DNA of 64,000 bases from Macrostomum hystrix (Eukaryota; Platyhelminthes; Macrostomidae): the NCBI GenBank assembly GCA_950097015.1, contig CATNEN010000013.1, positions 372,001-436,000 on the forward strand, given 5' to 3'. The translations under genes were made by a program, and so were the position numbers. The notes below the pieces were generated by a model. That model was not told where the DNA came from. It did not search any database and saw nothing but the letters and a program-made list of their open reading frames with translations. Every line of letters starts with the position of its first letter. The stretch's first letter is position 1. Positions 1 through 10,435 of the stretch are shown piece after piece.

Positions 1-269
1 CTCAGTTACTCGCTCAGTCAGTCGCTCAGTCACTCGCTCAGTTACTCACTCAGTCACTCACTCAGTCACTCGCCCAATCACTCGCTCAGTCCTTTACTCA
101 GTCACTCGCTCAGTCCTTTACTCAGTCACTCGCTCAGTCCTTTACTCAGTCACTCGCTCAGTCACTCGCTCAGTCACTCGCCCAGTCACTCGCTCAGTCA
201 CTCGCTCAGTCACTCGCTCAGTCCTTTACTCAGTCACTCGCTCAGTCACTCGCTCAGTCACTCGCTCAC
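1..269. repeat. 12-bp minisatellite in intron 1 of the left secreted-protein gene copy
   Basis: Tandem copies of CTCAGTCACTCG with occasional CCTTTACTCAGT variants. It abuts the splice donor of the minus-strand signal-peptide exon at 270 and runs off the left edge. It is the inverted counterpart of the array at 6088-6650. Confidence 0.95.
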
Positions 270-640
270 CCGCGTGAGGCGCGGCCGCAGCGCAGGACGC
301 CAGGGAAGCGAGCAGTGCGGAAGTGGCGATCACGCAGAAGGTTAGCTTGGCGGCAGTCAGCATCTTTGCTTGCTCCTGAGTCGCCGGTCAGTGTGGTGTC
401 TCCCTGGCTCGGTCGGTGGCGAGTCCGGCTCGCCTGAGCCAGCCAGATAAAGGCGGCGGAGGAGGCGTGGGCAGGCGGTGCGAAGCTGCCGCACCCAATT
501 AGCGGCAGCGGTTGCGACGGTCAGTGCGAGCTGGTCGTGGGCGGTGGGAGAGTCGGCCTCATGATCTGAGCTGCAAGAATTATCCCATCAGACAGGTTTT
601 CCCCGTGGCTATTCGAGAAGCTGGACTCACCTATCCCGCC
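261..640. repeat. Left arm of inverted duplication
   Basis: Reverse complement of about 5685-6090 at high identity. It covers the signal-peptide exon, its GC-rich upstream region and a stretch with ATTATCCCATCAGACAGG. The left arm lacks roughly 70 bp, rich in CT, that the right arm has near 5738-5800. Homology fades beyond about 630 on this side. Confidence 0.85.
270..363 (-). CDS. Signal-peptide exon of a secreted protein, left copy (partial gene)
   Basis: On the minus strand an ATG at 363 opens a 31-codon exon that ends in phase 1 at a GTGAGC donor (269-268). It encodes MLTAAKLTFCV followed by a hydrophobic stretch and a small-residue cleavage region (SLASCAAAAPHA), a typical secretory signal peptide. 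The exon is nearly identical to 5994-6087 on the other strand. Its next exon lies outside the window to the left. The mature protein cannot be identified from this copy. The call rests on the signal peptide, the donor and conservation between the two copies. Confidence 0.7.
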
Positions 641-1264
641 CCTCGTCCTGCCTGATCCCATCATCCTATCATCCAATTCTACTTCTGTCTCTTTAGCCCG
701 CTGCCTCGAGAGCAGCCGGCAAGTTTGAGCAAAAAAACGGATGAAAATGAATTTACTGTCAGTTTGAGTTTTATCTGAGTAGGCCCGTGGCTTAAGTTTA
801 GGAAATTTTGACCTTCTGGCTTTTCGTTAAGAAGTTTTTCGTTTGGAATGGCTTCATTTAATGAACTTGTTAAGACATGTAAATAATATTTCTGGCCTCA
901 CGAATCATGCATCAGGTTCTAATTGGAACTCTCACACGTGCTTTGACACAGAAAACGCCGATTGCAAAGGGCTTAGTAAAAAGGCAAACATTTCAGGCTA
1001 TCGCCTTGCTTGTTGTGAAATTATCGAGATTTCTTGTAACTGCGTGCACTTTTAGGCGCACCAACATACCATTGTTAACTTTGAAAAGCAGCAGTGTATA
1101 CAGATAAAAACTTTTTTGCAAATAGTGAGTATTTGAAATGGACAAAAATAAAACATTTACAGAAATAAAGCACCTTTGTCCTGTATTTTATAAGACAGAA
1201 ACGATACCAGTAAATAGTTCAGCCATTACAGCCTCACTGCACAGCATTTACAATGAGGCGGTTC
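641..1264. other. Intergenic, downstream of kinase 1
   Basis: AT-rich spacer between the inverted arm and the stop codon of the first kinase. It contains only short ORFs with no recognisable domain. The 3' UTR of kinase 1 presumably lies at the right end; I saw no clear AATAAA on the minus strand here. Confidence 0.6.
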
Positions 1265-2656
1265 TTAAAACTCCTCAAACTCAGCCTTTAAGTGCATTTG
1301 CCTTTGGACGCGCACAATTGCGGCTGGCACTGGCTGGCCCGTGTAGTAAAGCTCTTCGTATTTGCTTGCCAATTTCTGTGGCGCCGGCAGTTGCTTATTA
1401 AACAGACAGATAAAGTTCATGTCGCTAAAGAACTCGTGCTGCCGTACCGCTGCTGCCCCGTCTCTTTGACAGCCCAGACGATTGTGAGGATTCTTCTGGC
1501 ATAGACTGCTCACCAGCTGCTTGACGTCCGACCCGATGGTGCTCGGGTACTGTACCTCGCTTGACATGACCTTTTTGATCATGCTTAGTTCGCTTCCGGC
1601 GACTGTACTGAATGGAGTACATCCGACCATAAACTCGTAAAGCAAACAGCCCGCTGCCCACCAGTCAGCAGAGTAGCTGTAACCGCAGTTGTTTGTATTA
1701 AGTACCTCAGGTGCCATGTAGGCTATAGTGCCCAGAGTGCTGTAGGTTCGCTCTGAAAAAAACAAGCATACTCGTAATTGAAGTCAACAAAGCTCTGAGT
1801 AAGCTATGTAGCTCGTAAATGCTCGCTCACCTCTTTGAGCATCCAGCAGCTTGGCGAAACCGAAGTCCGTCAGCTTAATGTAGCCAGTCATTTCAAGCAT
1901 CAGGTTCTCTGGCTTGAGATCGCGATACAAAATGCGCATCCTGTGCAGGTACTCAAGGCACAGTACAACCTGTGCCAGATAGAACTTGGCTTCTTTGTAG
2001 TTGAACCGTCTGCAGTTGGTAGAGCGCATCAGCTGGAGCAGATTTCCGCACTCAATGAACGGCATGACCAAATAGATATTTGAATTGTCCTGTAGACTCT
2101 CTATCAGCGACATGATAAGAGGATGATGGACTGCCGATAAAGTTCGACGTTCAGCAATGACGTAATTGATCACCCTCTTTACATTGATCTCTTCCTTTGA
2201 CATGACCTTCATGGCGTATAAAGTGCCACCATTCTCGACATTGACCAGCAGAACAGAACCGAACCCACCTTTGCCCAGTAGTCGCATAATGTTGTACTTT
2301 TTATTCGGCTTTGTTGGCGGCTGGCGAAAATACATTGGCTCAAAGGCGCGCATCTCCTTTTCCAGCCACTTCAGGTAAGTCGCATTGCTTAAGACCATTT
2401 TGAACGGCGTCTTGTCATCTTTTTCTGGATTAGATTCTTTATCAGCACTTTTATTCCTTTGACTTGTCTTGCTTTTTACAGATTCTGCACTACTACTTTT
2501 TGACTCATTGCCTGTTGCATCCGATCTACTATTATCAGTCCTGGTTCCGTCCTGCACTTCAGAAGCAGGATTTACGGTGTTTAAATCTGAGCCAATGTGA
2601 TGAAGGGCCGCCCCAGCTACGTCTTCATTATCGAGGATGTGACGCCGATCACACAT
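1265..2656 (-). CDS. AGC-family Ser/Thr protein kinase, GRK/PKA-like catalytic domain (copy 1)
   Basis: Two exons, complement(1265..1752, 1831..2656), give 437 aa. The 78-bp intron has a GTGAGC donor and a TTTTTCAG acceptor in phase 1. The ATG at 2656 is the first in frame after a TAA. Residues 1-115 are Ser/Lys/Glu-rich without a domain I recognise. The kinase core follows: glycine loop GKGGFG (128-133), Lys150 in YAMK, Glu169 in AER, catalytic YRDLKPEN (244-251), DFG (264-266), then RTYSTLGT and MAPE. The late lobe reads RLGCQRDGAAAVRQHEFF, very close to G-protein-coupled receptor kinases, yet there is no RGS-homology domain. The protein ends in FEEF, like the terminal FxxF of PKA. All catalytic residues are present, so it should be active. 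Upstream regulator and substrates are unknown. Confidence 0.88.
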
Positions 2657-2659
2657 CAA

Positions 2660-3590
2660 GCTACTTTACCTACGGCTGACGTCTGCGGCAGCTAGTGCCC
2701 TTGCTTGATTATTTTCCACTCGACTTGTCGAGCTCACCATTTGTGCAAGCGGCCATTTCTCGCTTTGGATCTGATTTGTCTATGGCCAAATGACCAAATT
2801 ATTGGATGCACTTCTCCTTTACAGCTGCAACGTTGGGCGTATTTTTGAACGATGAGAAAACAATAAATGTCACCATGAAAGTGCATCTGTTTGAATCCCC
2901 AAAGTTTAGATTTCTTTTAGGATCGCGCGCCCCCATTTCTCAACGATTTCCAGATTAAAATAATTATCTGACTTTATCTACACTTTGCTCTCGCATAACC
3001 AGCAATTTGTGTGCCGGCTTTCGTCTAGATAATATTTGACAGAACAAGCCTCCACTTTTACCAAAAATGATTTTATTAATTACCGATTAAATCCGAAGAA
3101 AATAATTGACGTCAAAGTTAAACCAGACACTCACATGGCCTCTCAGCCCCTATCGACGTTAAAGTTAAGCCAGACACTGACAGGCCTCTCAGCCCGGATC
3201 GACGCTTAAGTTAAGCCAGACACTGACATGGCCTCACAGCCCGGATCGAAGTTGAAATTACGCCGACTCTGAATCTAACCTTCGAGCCTAGCATTTTTTC
3301 TTTTCTCGATTTTCTTTTTTATTTCAAAAATGCTACGAAAGCTAAGTCTCACATGCATATTCGGTTTTAAAAGTAATCGTGTACATAATTAAATGCATAC
3401 ATCCAATACATAAAGAAATGAAATGTCTATATTTCGGCTTAGACTGAAAAACTAAATCCTGTGAACACTTTCGTCCGGGCAGTTGGCAGAGAAGCATTTT
3501 GTGGTTCAAACAATAGCGCTTTAGGCGGAAGTTAGTAGGATACAGACTTTGCTGCTGAAACAGAAGATGTCATTAAAACAGTTCAAGCAC
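2660..3590. other. Intergenic between the two kinases, with a short decayed repeat
   Basis: No coding potential seen. At about 3106-3255 there are three to four imperfect copies of a unit of about 55 bp containing AGCCAGACACTGACA and CTCAGCCCGGATCGA. A minus-strand AATAAA candidate for kinase 2 lies at 3318-3323. Confidence 0.6.
3318..3323 (-). terminator. Candidate polyadenylation signal for kinase 2
   Basis: AATAAA on the minus strand about 275 bp downstream of the kinase 2 stop codon. Position and sequence only. Confidence 0.4.
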
Positions 3591-3598
3591 TACCGATG

Positions 3599-5116
3599 TC
3601 AGAACTCCATAAACATGGTGTTGTAGCGCATGGTTCTGCTGATCCTAATGACATTTTTTGGCACTGGCCGTCCAGTATAAAAAGTCTTGTCGTCCTTGCC
3701 CGTCGGCTTGTGTGGCGCGGGCAGCTGCCGGTGAAAGACGCCCACAAAGTCGACGTCCTGAAAGAATGGATGCTCGCGAATGGCAGCCGCTCCAGTCTTC
3801 TGGCAGCCCAGGCGCTTGTGGGGATTCTTCTGGCACAGGCTGGTCACCAGGTCCTTGGCATCGGGTTTGATGAAATTAGGAAACTGTACCTCGGCTGACA
3901 TGATCTTTTTAATAACGTTCATCGTGTTTCCATCAGGCATGTGGAATGGCGGAAAGCCGACCATGAATTCGTACAACAGACAACCTGTTGTCCACCAGTC
4001 AACGGAGAAACTGTAGCCGCAGTTCTTGGCTGAGAAAATCTCAGGTGCCATGTAGTCAGGTGTGCCCAGGGTACTGTAGGTTCGCTCTGAATCGGGCATG
4101 GGAGGATTCAAACAAGTCGCAATTATTAGAAACAAAGTCACATTTCACCTTCATGAATTCCTGGAGTCCTCACCTCTGTTTGCGTCTAGAAGCTTGGCGA
4201 ATCCCAAATCGGCCAGCTGGATATAGCCGCCCCTGTCAAGCATCAGGTTCTCAGGCTTAAGATCCCGGTACACGACACGCATCTTGTGCAGGTACTCGAA
4301 GGCCAGAAGCACCTGGGACACATAAAATTTCGCTTCTTCGTAGCTAAACCGCTTTATGCGTGTAGAGAGCATCAGGCGAAACAGGTCTCCGCACTCGATA
4401 AACGGCATTATTATGTAGACGTTTGAGTTGTCTTTCAACTTATCAATCAGCGACATTATGAGAGGGTGGTTAACTGCGGACAAAGCACGCCGCTCGCCAA
4501 TGATGTACTTGATCATCTTTTTCTCTTTAATCTTCTCCTTAGACATGACCTTCATGGCATATAGAGGACCAGTTTTCTCAACGTTAACCAGCAGAACCAG
4601 ACCAAAGCCACCTTGGCCGAGCACGCGTACTATGTTGTACTTCTGGTGCGCCTTCGTTGGCTGCTCGCGATAATACCGCGTCGGAAACAGACGCGAGTCC
4701 AGTTCGAGCCACTCCAGGTAAGTTGCCTCGTTCTTCACTATATCAAATGGAGCCCTGTCCTCTTTTACCTGAATTAATTGTTCTTGAGAATGTCTATTCT
4801 GAACCAACCTAGGCTCTACTTTGGGCTCCTTGTCCTCGTTGGTCTTATTCAGGTCGTCTAAAGAATCTGTATTATCAATCGAAGATTTCGTTTCGGATTT
4901 CTCGATCAACTCGGAGTTATTGTCCTTCTCTTTCTCGTGGCTCAGAGATTCCACTTCGCTAGATCGCTGGCTATAAGCAGCAGATTGTCTAGCTGAGTCG
5001 TTCTCATCTTCCTGATCGAGACTGCTATGCATCGATTTTAGCTCTCCTTCTGTGCTGTCCTTTTCTGGTTCAGGGCTTTGAAGGCCAGCGTCCGTTTTAA
5101 CTGCATGCTCGCTCAT
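3599..5116 (-). CDS. AGC-family Ser/Thr protein kinase, GRK/PKA-like catalytic domain (copy 2)
   Basis: Two exons, complement(3599..4086, 4174..5116), give 476 aa. The 87-bp intron sits at exactly the same codon and phase as in the neighbouring copy, so the genes are a tandem duplicate pair. The start is the first in-frame ATG after an upstream TAG. Residues 1-125 are acidic and Ser-rich, probably disordered, and unlike copy 1. Catalytic features: GQGGFG (167-172), Lys189, Glu208, YRDLKPEN from 283, and DLG (303-305) in place of DFG, as in GRKs. The activation segment RTYSTLGTPDYMAPE resembles PKA/PKG with a phosphorylatable Thr. The late lobe RLGCQKTGAAAIREHPFF is GRK-like. The protein ends in MFMEF, an FxxF hydrophobic terminus. 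No RGS-homology, PH or cyclic-nucleotide-binding domain is visible. Confidence 0.88.
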
Positions 5117-5684
5117 TAGGATGCCTTTTGCCAAGCAGCTGTCTGCCCAGCAGTGTGATGATAACTACTAAAGATTAAAGCAAGCTACAGCTTACAAGTT
5201 GCACTCCTTCATAAATTGTTTGCCACTCGAATCGTTTAATTAAAGTCGCAGAAGCTCATTCTCCTGAAAAAGAGCTGTAGTCTATGGTGAGAAGCAAGTC
5301 CCCTATACGGTAGGAATCTTTCGAGTTCGCATTCAAAATGCATTCCGAACTAAAAATCAAGCGAAACTGAAAGCAATCAAGTATAAAAAACTATTGGGGA
5401 CCTCGGATTCCAATATACTGCGCTTTGATGGACGCTGGATTCATCAGGGCTGAGCGCTTTATCGATTCTCCTGTCATAATTGGTTTTCCCAGCAACAGAG
5501 GATAGAGGATACAGGATAAGACGCATCCGCCACAACCCTACCTACACAACGACCCATATATTCGAAGCGACACTAAGTTGATTTTCTTCGGGAAAATAAA
5601 ATGGCCCTCAAAAGAGATATGAAAGAACTGAGGCTGGATTTGTAAGCCTCCCAATACAGGCGAGCTCCTCTGCGCCATCATTCC
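5117..5684. other. Spacer upstream of kinase 2
   Basis: Presumed 5' region of kinase 2 (minus strand). No ORF, repeat or promoter element that I can support. Confidence 0.5.
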
Positions 5685-6090
5685 TGTCCAGCTTCTCGAA
5701 ATAGCCACGGGGAAAACCTGTCTGATGGGATAATTCTTGCAGCTCTCTCTCTCTGTTTCAGATTAAGCCGGGTCAGATAGCTGGACTGGGTGGCAGCTCA
5801 GATCATGAGGCCGACTCTCCCACCGCCCGCGACCAGCTCGCACTGACCGTCGCAACCGCTGCCGCTAATTGGGCGCGGCAGCTTCGCACCGCCTACCCAC
5901 GCCTCCTCCGCCGCCTTTATCTGGCTGGCTCAGGCGAGCCGGACTCGCCACCGACCGAGCCAGGAAGACACCACACTGACCGAGCAAGCAAAGATGCTGA
6001 CTGCCGCCAAGCTAACCTTCTGCGTGATCGCCACTTTCGCACTGCTCGCTTCCCTGGCGTCCTGCGCTGCGGCCACGCCTCACGCTGGTG
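5685..6090. repeat. Right arm of inverted duplication
   Basis: Mirror copy of 261-640. It contains the plus-strand signal-peptide exon and its GC-rich upstream region, plus a CT-rich segment of about 70 bp missing from the left arm. The kinase pair lies between the arms. Confidence 0.85.
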
Positions 6091-7777
6091 AGCGAGTGAC
6101 TAAGCGAGTGACTAAGCGAGTGACTGAGCGAGTGACTGAGCGAGTGACTGAGCGAGTGACTGAGTAAAGGACTGAGCGAGTGTTAGTAGAGGACTGAGCG
6201 AGTGATTGAGCGAGTGACTGAGCGAGTGACTGAGCGAGTGACTGAGTAAAGGACTGAGCGAGAGACTGAGTAAAGGACTGAGTGAGAGACTGAGCGAGTG
6301 ACTGAGCGAGTGACTGTTTAAAGGACTGAGCGAGTGACTGAGTAAAGGACTGAGCGAGTGATTGAGCGAGTTACTGAGCGAGAGACAGATTGGCTGGGCG
6401 AGTGGCTTGGCGAGTGACTGAGCGAGTGACTGAGCGAGTGACTGAGCGAGTGACTGAGCGAGTGACTGATTAAAGGACTGAGCGAGTGACTGAGTAAAGG
6501 ACTGAGCGAGTGATTGAGCGAGTTACTGAGCGAGAGACAGATTGGCTGGGCGAGTGGCTTGGCGAGTGACTGAGCGAGTGACTGAGCGAGTGACTGAGCG
6601 AGTGACTGAGCGAGTGACTGAGCGAGTGACTGAGCGAGTCACCGAATGGGACTAAAATTGAATATTTGTAAATCCGACGGTGACAGAACTGGCTGAAATT
6701 CCTAATGAGTAGTATTGAGTTTGAGTCGACAGTGAGTTAGTCCCATAATCACTTCCTTCGTAAAAATCAGAGGTGCAATTGTGGCCCTGAATCGCACATG
6801 GAGGCAATATTGGACAGACAGTCCATATCCTTGTCTAGGAATGGCTTCCCTAAGCACACTCATTTGCTCCGTGCTTTTTGAGTGCCTGATCGTGTATTAC
6901 CAGATTACCTAGCAAATAAAAGTTGATCCTGCAACAGTCAACAGCGACAAAAAGCTTTAAAAAGTTGCATCTTAGAAAGAATATTTACACAGCCGAGATA
7001 TAACAGCTAAGATCCAACTTATCTAACGAAAGCTTTATAGTAGGGTAAAATAAAATGGAATGCTTTAGCACAGTGCATAGGACTGTGTATAGGCTGTAGA
7101 TTTGCTACGTCAGCATAGGTGGGGTACAATCTAAAGTGTACCTTTCCTCCAGTCCACAGACTGCACAACTCGTAAAATAGAATGCCCCTTCAGAAAAGAT
7201 AGCGCACAAAAGTGTCACACAGAAGTTGAAAACGAGATCCAATTTCATTTTCAAGTGAGTTTTGACCTCGTTTAATTTTCGAAAAGAAATTCCCAAACTA
7301 AAATTCACAATTTCACATTTTTAGCTGCAGAAAACAAGTGAAACTATACTTGATGGCACAGAATTTATTTATCGAAGTACATAAAAGAGAAAATCTAATT
7401 CTGGTCAGATGAGCAGCCGACAGCACAGCCGCAGCTATTGCGCGGCGCATCTGAAGGCTGCGTACGGCTGTTCAGTCCATGGACTGGGGGGACGCCACAC
7501 CCACCCTCAATTACCCCAGCTGTTGCTGGTACCCATTTAAAAGCCGGGTGAATTGAAGCGATTCAGAGTTCCAGTGAAGTCAGGAATCGAACTCGCAACC
7601 TTCAAGTCGTAAGCCCGATGCTCTAACGCTAAGCTACTAGCGAGCTGTGCTTGCTGCGCTTGCAAATAATGGTGAAATCACATTCATTAACCTGTTAATT
7701 CATTAAGCAAGTTTACATAAAATCTGCTTGGCTTTCAGTGTGCTCCGATGGCGTCAATCTGCACTACTGCTACGCCT
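5994..7777 (+). CDS. Small secreted Cys-containing protein, first two exons (partial)
   Basis: Exon 1 (5994..6087) encodes a 31-residue signal peptide starting MLTAAKLTFCVIATFALL and ends in phase 1 at GTGAGC. A second exon is predicted at 7739..7777: acceptor GGCTTTCAG, then 39 nt reading VCSDGVNLHYCYA in frame, then donor GTGAGT in phase 1. The LHYCYA segment followed by a codon starting with T would suit the first strand of a Ly6/uPAR-type three-finger domain (LxCYxC), but this is inference from a dozen residues. I could not find a convincing third exon before 10000. Intron 1 (6088-7738) is filled at its 5' end by the 12-bp array. Confidence 0.5.
6088..6650. repeat. 12-bp minisatellite starting at the splice donor
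   Basis: Copies of GAGCGAGTGACT with GAGTAAAGGACT variants and a longer duplicated block (GAGAGACAGATTGGCTGGGC at about 6380 and 6530). The first unit begins with the GTGAGCGAGTG of the exon 1 donor, so the donor is part of the array. Confidence 0.95.
6651..7400. other. Intronic or intergenic sequence without recognised feature
   Basis: AT-rich; only short ORFs without domain similarity. It lies inside the predicted intron 1 of the secreted-protein gene. Confidence 0.5.
7404..7650 (-). mobile_element. SINE with tRNA-Val-like head, copy A
   Basis: On the minus strand about 7645-7576 reads as a degenerate tRNA: GTAGCTTAGCGTTAGAGCAT (A box), an anticodon loop CTTACGA (anticodon UAC, Val) and a B box GAGTTCGATTCC. 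The body down to 7404 (with GCTGTTGCTGGTACCCATTT and CAGCCGACAGCACAGCCGC) is shared with the copy at 9085-9370. Acceptor-stem pairing is lost, so this is not a functional tRNA gene. Confidence 0.75.
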
Positions 7778-7971
7778 GTGAGTTCACCTTGAACCTGCTA
7801 ACGTAACTTACTTTAATGCAAACTGACTTATCCTATGGTAGCTATGATTTAGGAGCAATATCCCAGTTGTAGGGATGCGAATTGACTCTGAATATTGAAA
7901 AACACTGAACTAATTTAGGGAATGTCAAGCGAGCGCTGCACCTCCTACGGATCAAGCCACTAGAAGCTGAC

Positions 7972-8085
7972 GGTCGCCACGGTAACGGCAAGATTAAGGC
8001 ATTCACTGGAAACCAGGCGCTCCTTCGATCGCTGAGATCCTACATGCGACAGGTGGGCCTGGAGTTCGAATCTCAGCCCTGGGGA
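7972..8085 (+). mobile_element. tRNA-Ser-like pseudogene or SINE head
   Basis: Contains ACGGCAAGATTAAGGCATTC, matching the D-arm of tRNA-Ser; an anticodon-arm-like CACTGGAAACCAG (loop with GGA); a long variable region; and GGAGTTCGAATCTC, a good B box. Pairing is imperfect. Probably a tRNA-derived retroposon or tRNA relic. Confidence 0.45.
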
Positions 8086-8282
8086 TGCAATTCTTATGCT
8101 TGAGATTTTATTCCCTTGTGTTTCAGTTTTATCCAGCTGTAAATTGGGTAACAGCATCGGGGTTGAATGGCAGAGCGGTTCACACGTTAGCCTCTCGCAT
8201 TCCGCGGCAAGGACACATTAAATTGGGGCGCAGCCGCGGAGAGAAGGCTTGGGGGATTGTCGTGCAATGAACGCCATTGAGG

Positions 8283-8730
8283 GCCAACCTCCAAGGCATC
8301 TCTCCCGTGTCTCATCTCTCCCGAGTCTCATCTCTCCCGTGTCTCATCTCTCCCGTGTCTCATCTCTCCCGTGTCTCATCTCTCCCGAGTCTCATCTCTC
8401 CCGTTTCTCATCTCTCCCGTGTCTCATCTCTCCCGTGTCTCATCCCTCTCGTGTCTCATCTCTCCCGTGTCTCATCTCTCCCGTGTCTCATCCCTCTCGT
8501 GTCTCATCTCTCCCGTGTCTCATCTCTCCCGTGTCTCATCCCTCTCGTGTCTCATCTCTCTCGTGTCTCATCTCTCCCGTGTCTCATCCCTCTCGTGTCT
8601 CATCTCTCCCGTGTCTCATCTCTCCCGTGTCTCATCCCTCTCGTGTCTCATCTCTCCCGTGTCTCATCCCTCTCGTGTCTCATCTCTCCCGTGTCTCATC
8701 TCTCCCGTGTCTCATCTCTCCCGTGTGTGC
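8283..8730. repeat. 16-bp minisatellite
   Basis: About 28 copies of TCTCATCTCTCCCGTG with a CCCTCTCGTG variant. The array is open in all three forward frames because no unit contains a stop; I do not regard these as genes. Confidence 0.95.
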
Positions 8731-9084
8731 TCAGGAGTCTGCGAAATGGGCAGAATTGCCTTCTCGCTGGCTGCGGGTCTAGTGTGACCAAATTATGTGC
8801 CATTGCACCAGCAGCCCTCCTGCAATTATTATTATTTTTGTTATTATGGGCACTAGCATCAGCTAGGGTAAAAATTTGTGTGGACAAGCAGCAGGTGGCC
8901 CCTCAGTCCATGGACTGAACAGTTGTACCAAACTGGCTGCATGTGTACAGCTGGTCTAACTGGGCTAGCTGGGTGTCGTTTCTTTTTTACTTTTCTATTC
9001 TATCGATCGTGATCCAATTTATTTGTATCCATGCATTAAATAATAATAATTAATAATTAATAATAATTGATTGCATCTGTCCCA

Positions 9085-9370
9085 ATCGGGCCAGATATGC
9101 AGCCGACAGCACAGCCGCAGCTATTACGCGGCGCATCTGAAGACTGCGTACAGCTGTTCAGTCCTTGGACTGGGGGGTCCAAACAAGCACACCCATGCAC
9201 CTTCAATTATCCCAGCTAATGCTGGTACCCATTTAACAGCTGGGTGAACTGAAGCAATGCAGAGTTAAGTGTCTTGCTAAAGGACACAAATTTTTTCAGG
9301 GGAGTCGGGAATCGAACCCCCGACCTTCAAGTCGTGAGTCCGACGCCCTAACCACTATAGGCTACAACCA
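9085..9370 (-). mobile_element. SINE with tRNA-Val-like head, copy B
   Basis: Best preserved copy. The minus-strand head (about 9370-9297) reads GGTTGTAGCCTATAGTGGTT, an anticodon loop CTCACGA (anticodon CAC) and GGGGGTTCGATTCCCGAC. The body includes AGTGTCTTGCTAAAGGACAC and GCTGGTACCCATTTAACAGC, sequences that I recall as similar to conserved domains of metazoan SINEs. The family name is not known to me. Confidence 0.8.
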
Positions 9371-10110
9371 TGCATTTAACTCAAGCTAAAGATATTAATC
9401 CTGCCACCCCACAGAAGGCTGCAGAGAAGGATCGCGGATGGCGCAGCGATGATAGCTGATCGGCTGAGCTATAAAGCATCCGTGACAACAGGATGCTCAT
9501 GTGTTATTATGGATGTCTCAAGATATAAAACCATTTACTGATCTTGGTCGCACTAATTGAGCAATTTTTTACAACTTTTCGATCAGCAAAGCAAAAATAC
9601 ACGCGACTACTGCACTGTACTGTAGTGAAATGGCTACTCGCATTGCATCGTGCCAAGTCGATTGCTATGCTATATAGTGGCTAAAGTGAAGACGTCAAAT
9701 AGACTTTCGTATCTTTTTTAGTATTAATAACGTATATTTATTCCCCAGCTTGGCCCTTGGCCTTGTCTATTGGCTATTAATTCTATGTATTTATTATACC
9801 TTTTTGCGATCTGTTGTTGGCCAAAACTGCGATCAATTAATTTGGCCCACATGAAAAGCGTAGAGACGAAAATCTCTCTCCCAAGTTTTGCTCAGCTCAG
9901 ATAAGGTTTTTCCATAGACAATGTTGTCTATCTGCGACCAAGTTGGCCTATCTGCGATCGATTTGGCCCAGGTCTCTATGTCAGTGCCAAAGGAAGAGTT
10001 TCGACATGGCCCCAGAGAGGTCCATGCAGAAAAGTTTCCACACAGGATCGCCATCGGTTGATTCAAGCATTTGAGAATGGGGATGACTGGCAGCATCTGG
10101 ATCGGCTGAT
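9371..10110. other. Intergenic, no supported gene
   Basis: Contains an 87-codon minus-strand ORF at 9833-10096 with no recognisable domain and a locally repeated GATCGATTTGGCCCA motif. No transcription or splice signal that I can defend. Confidence 0.5.
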
Positions 10111-10435
10111 ACCCCTTCAGCAGTACCCCTTCTGCACCAGCAATAGCCCGTTTGCATCAGCAATACTCCTTTGCATCAGCAGTACCAATTCTGCATCAGA
10201 AATACCTATTCTGTATCAGCAATATCCCATTCTGCATCAGCAGTACCCCATTCTGCATCAGAAATGCCCCTTTTGTATCACCAATACCATTTCTGCATCA
10301 GCAGTACCCCATTCTGCATCAGAAATGCCCCTTTTGTATCACCAATACCATTTCTGCATCAGCAGTATCCCATTCTGCATCAGCAATGCCCCTTCTGCAC
10401 CAGCAATGCCCCTTCTGCATCAGCAATACCATTTT
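10110..10435. repeat. About 20-bp minisatellite
   Basis: Copies of TTCTGCATCAGCAATACCCC with variants (TTTGTATCACCAATACC). Several frames are open across it; treated as non-coding. Confidence 0.9.

Noticed and set aside
1265-5116. Classical GRK or cGMP-dependent kinase
   Set aside because: No RGS-homology, PH or cyclic-nucleotide-binding region is present, and motifs are mixed, so only the AGC group is called.
8150-8280. A further tRNA-like A box (TGGCAGAGCGGTTCA)
   Set aside because: No matching B box in the right place; too degenerate to call.
8249-8918. Three overlapping plus-strand ORFs rich in SRVSSLPCLI
   Set aside because: 16-bp minisatellite read in three frames.
7576-9370. Functional tRNA-Val genes
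   Set aside because: Acceptor stems do not pair and the heads are followed by a shared SINE body.
9833-10096. 87-codon minus-strand ORF as a gene
   Set aside because: Low complexity is absent but there is no homology I recognise, no splice context, and the length is within chance for this composition.
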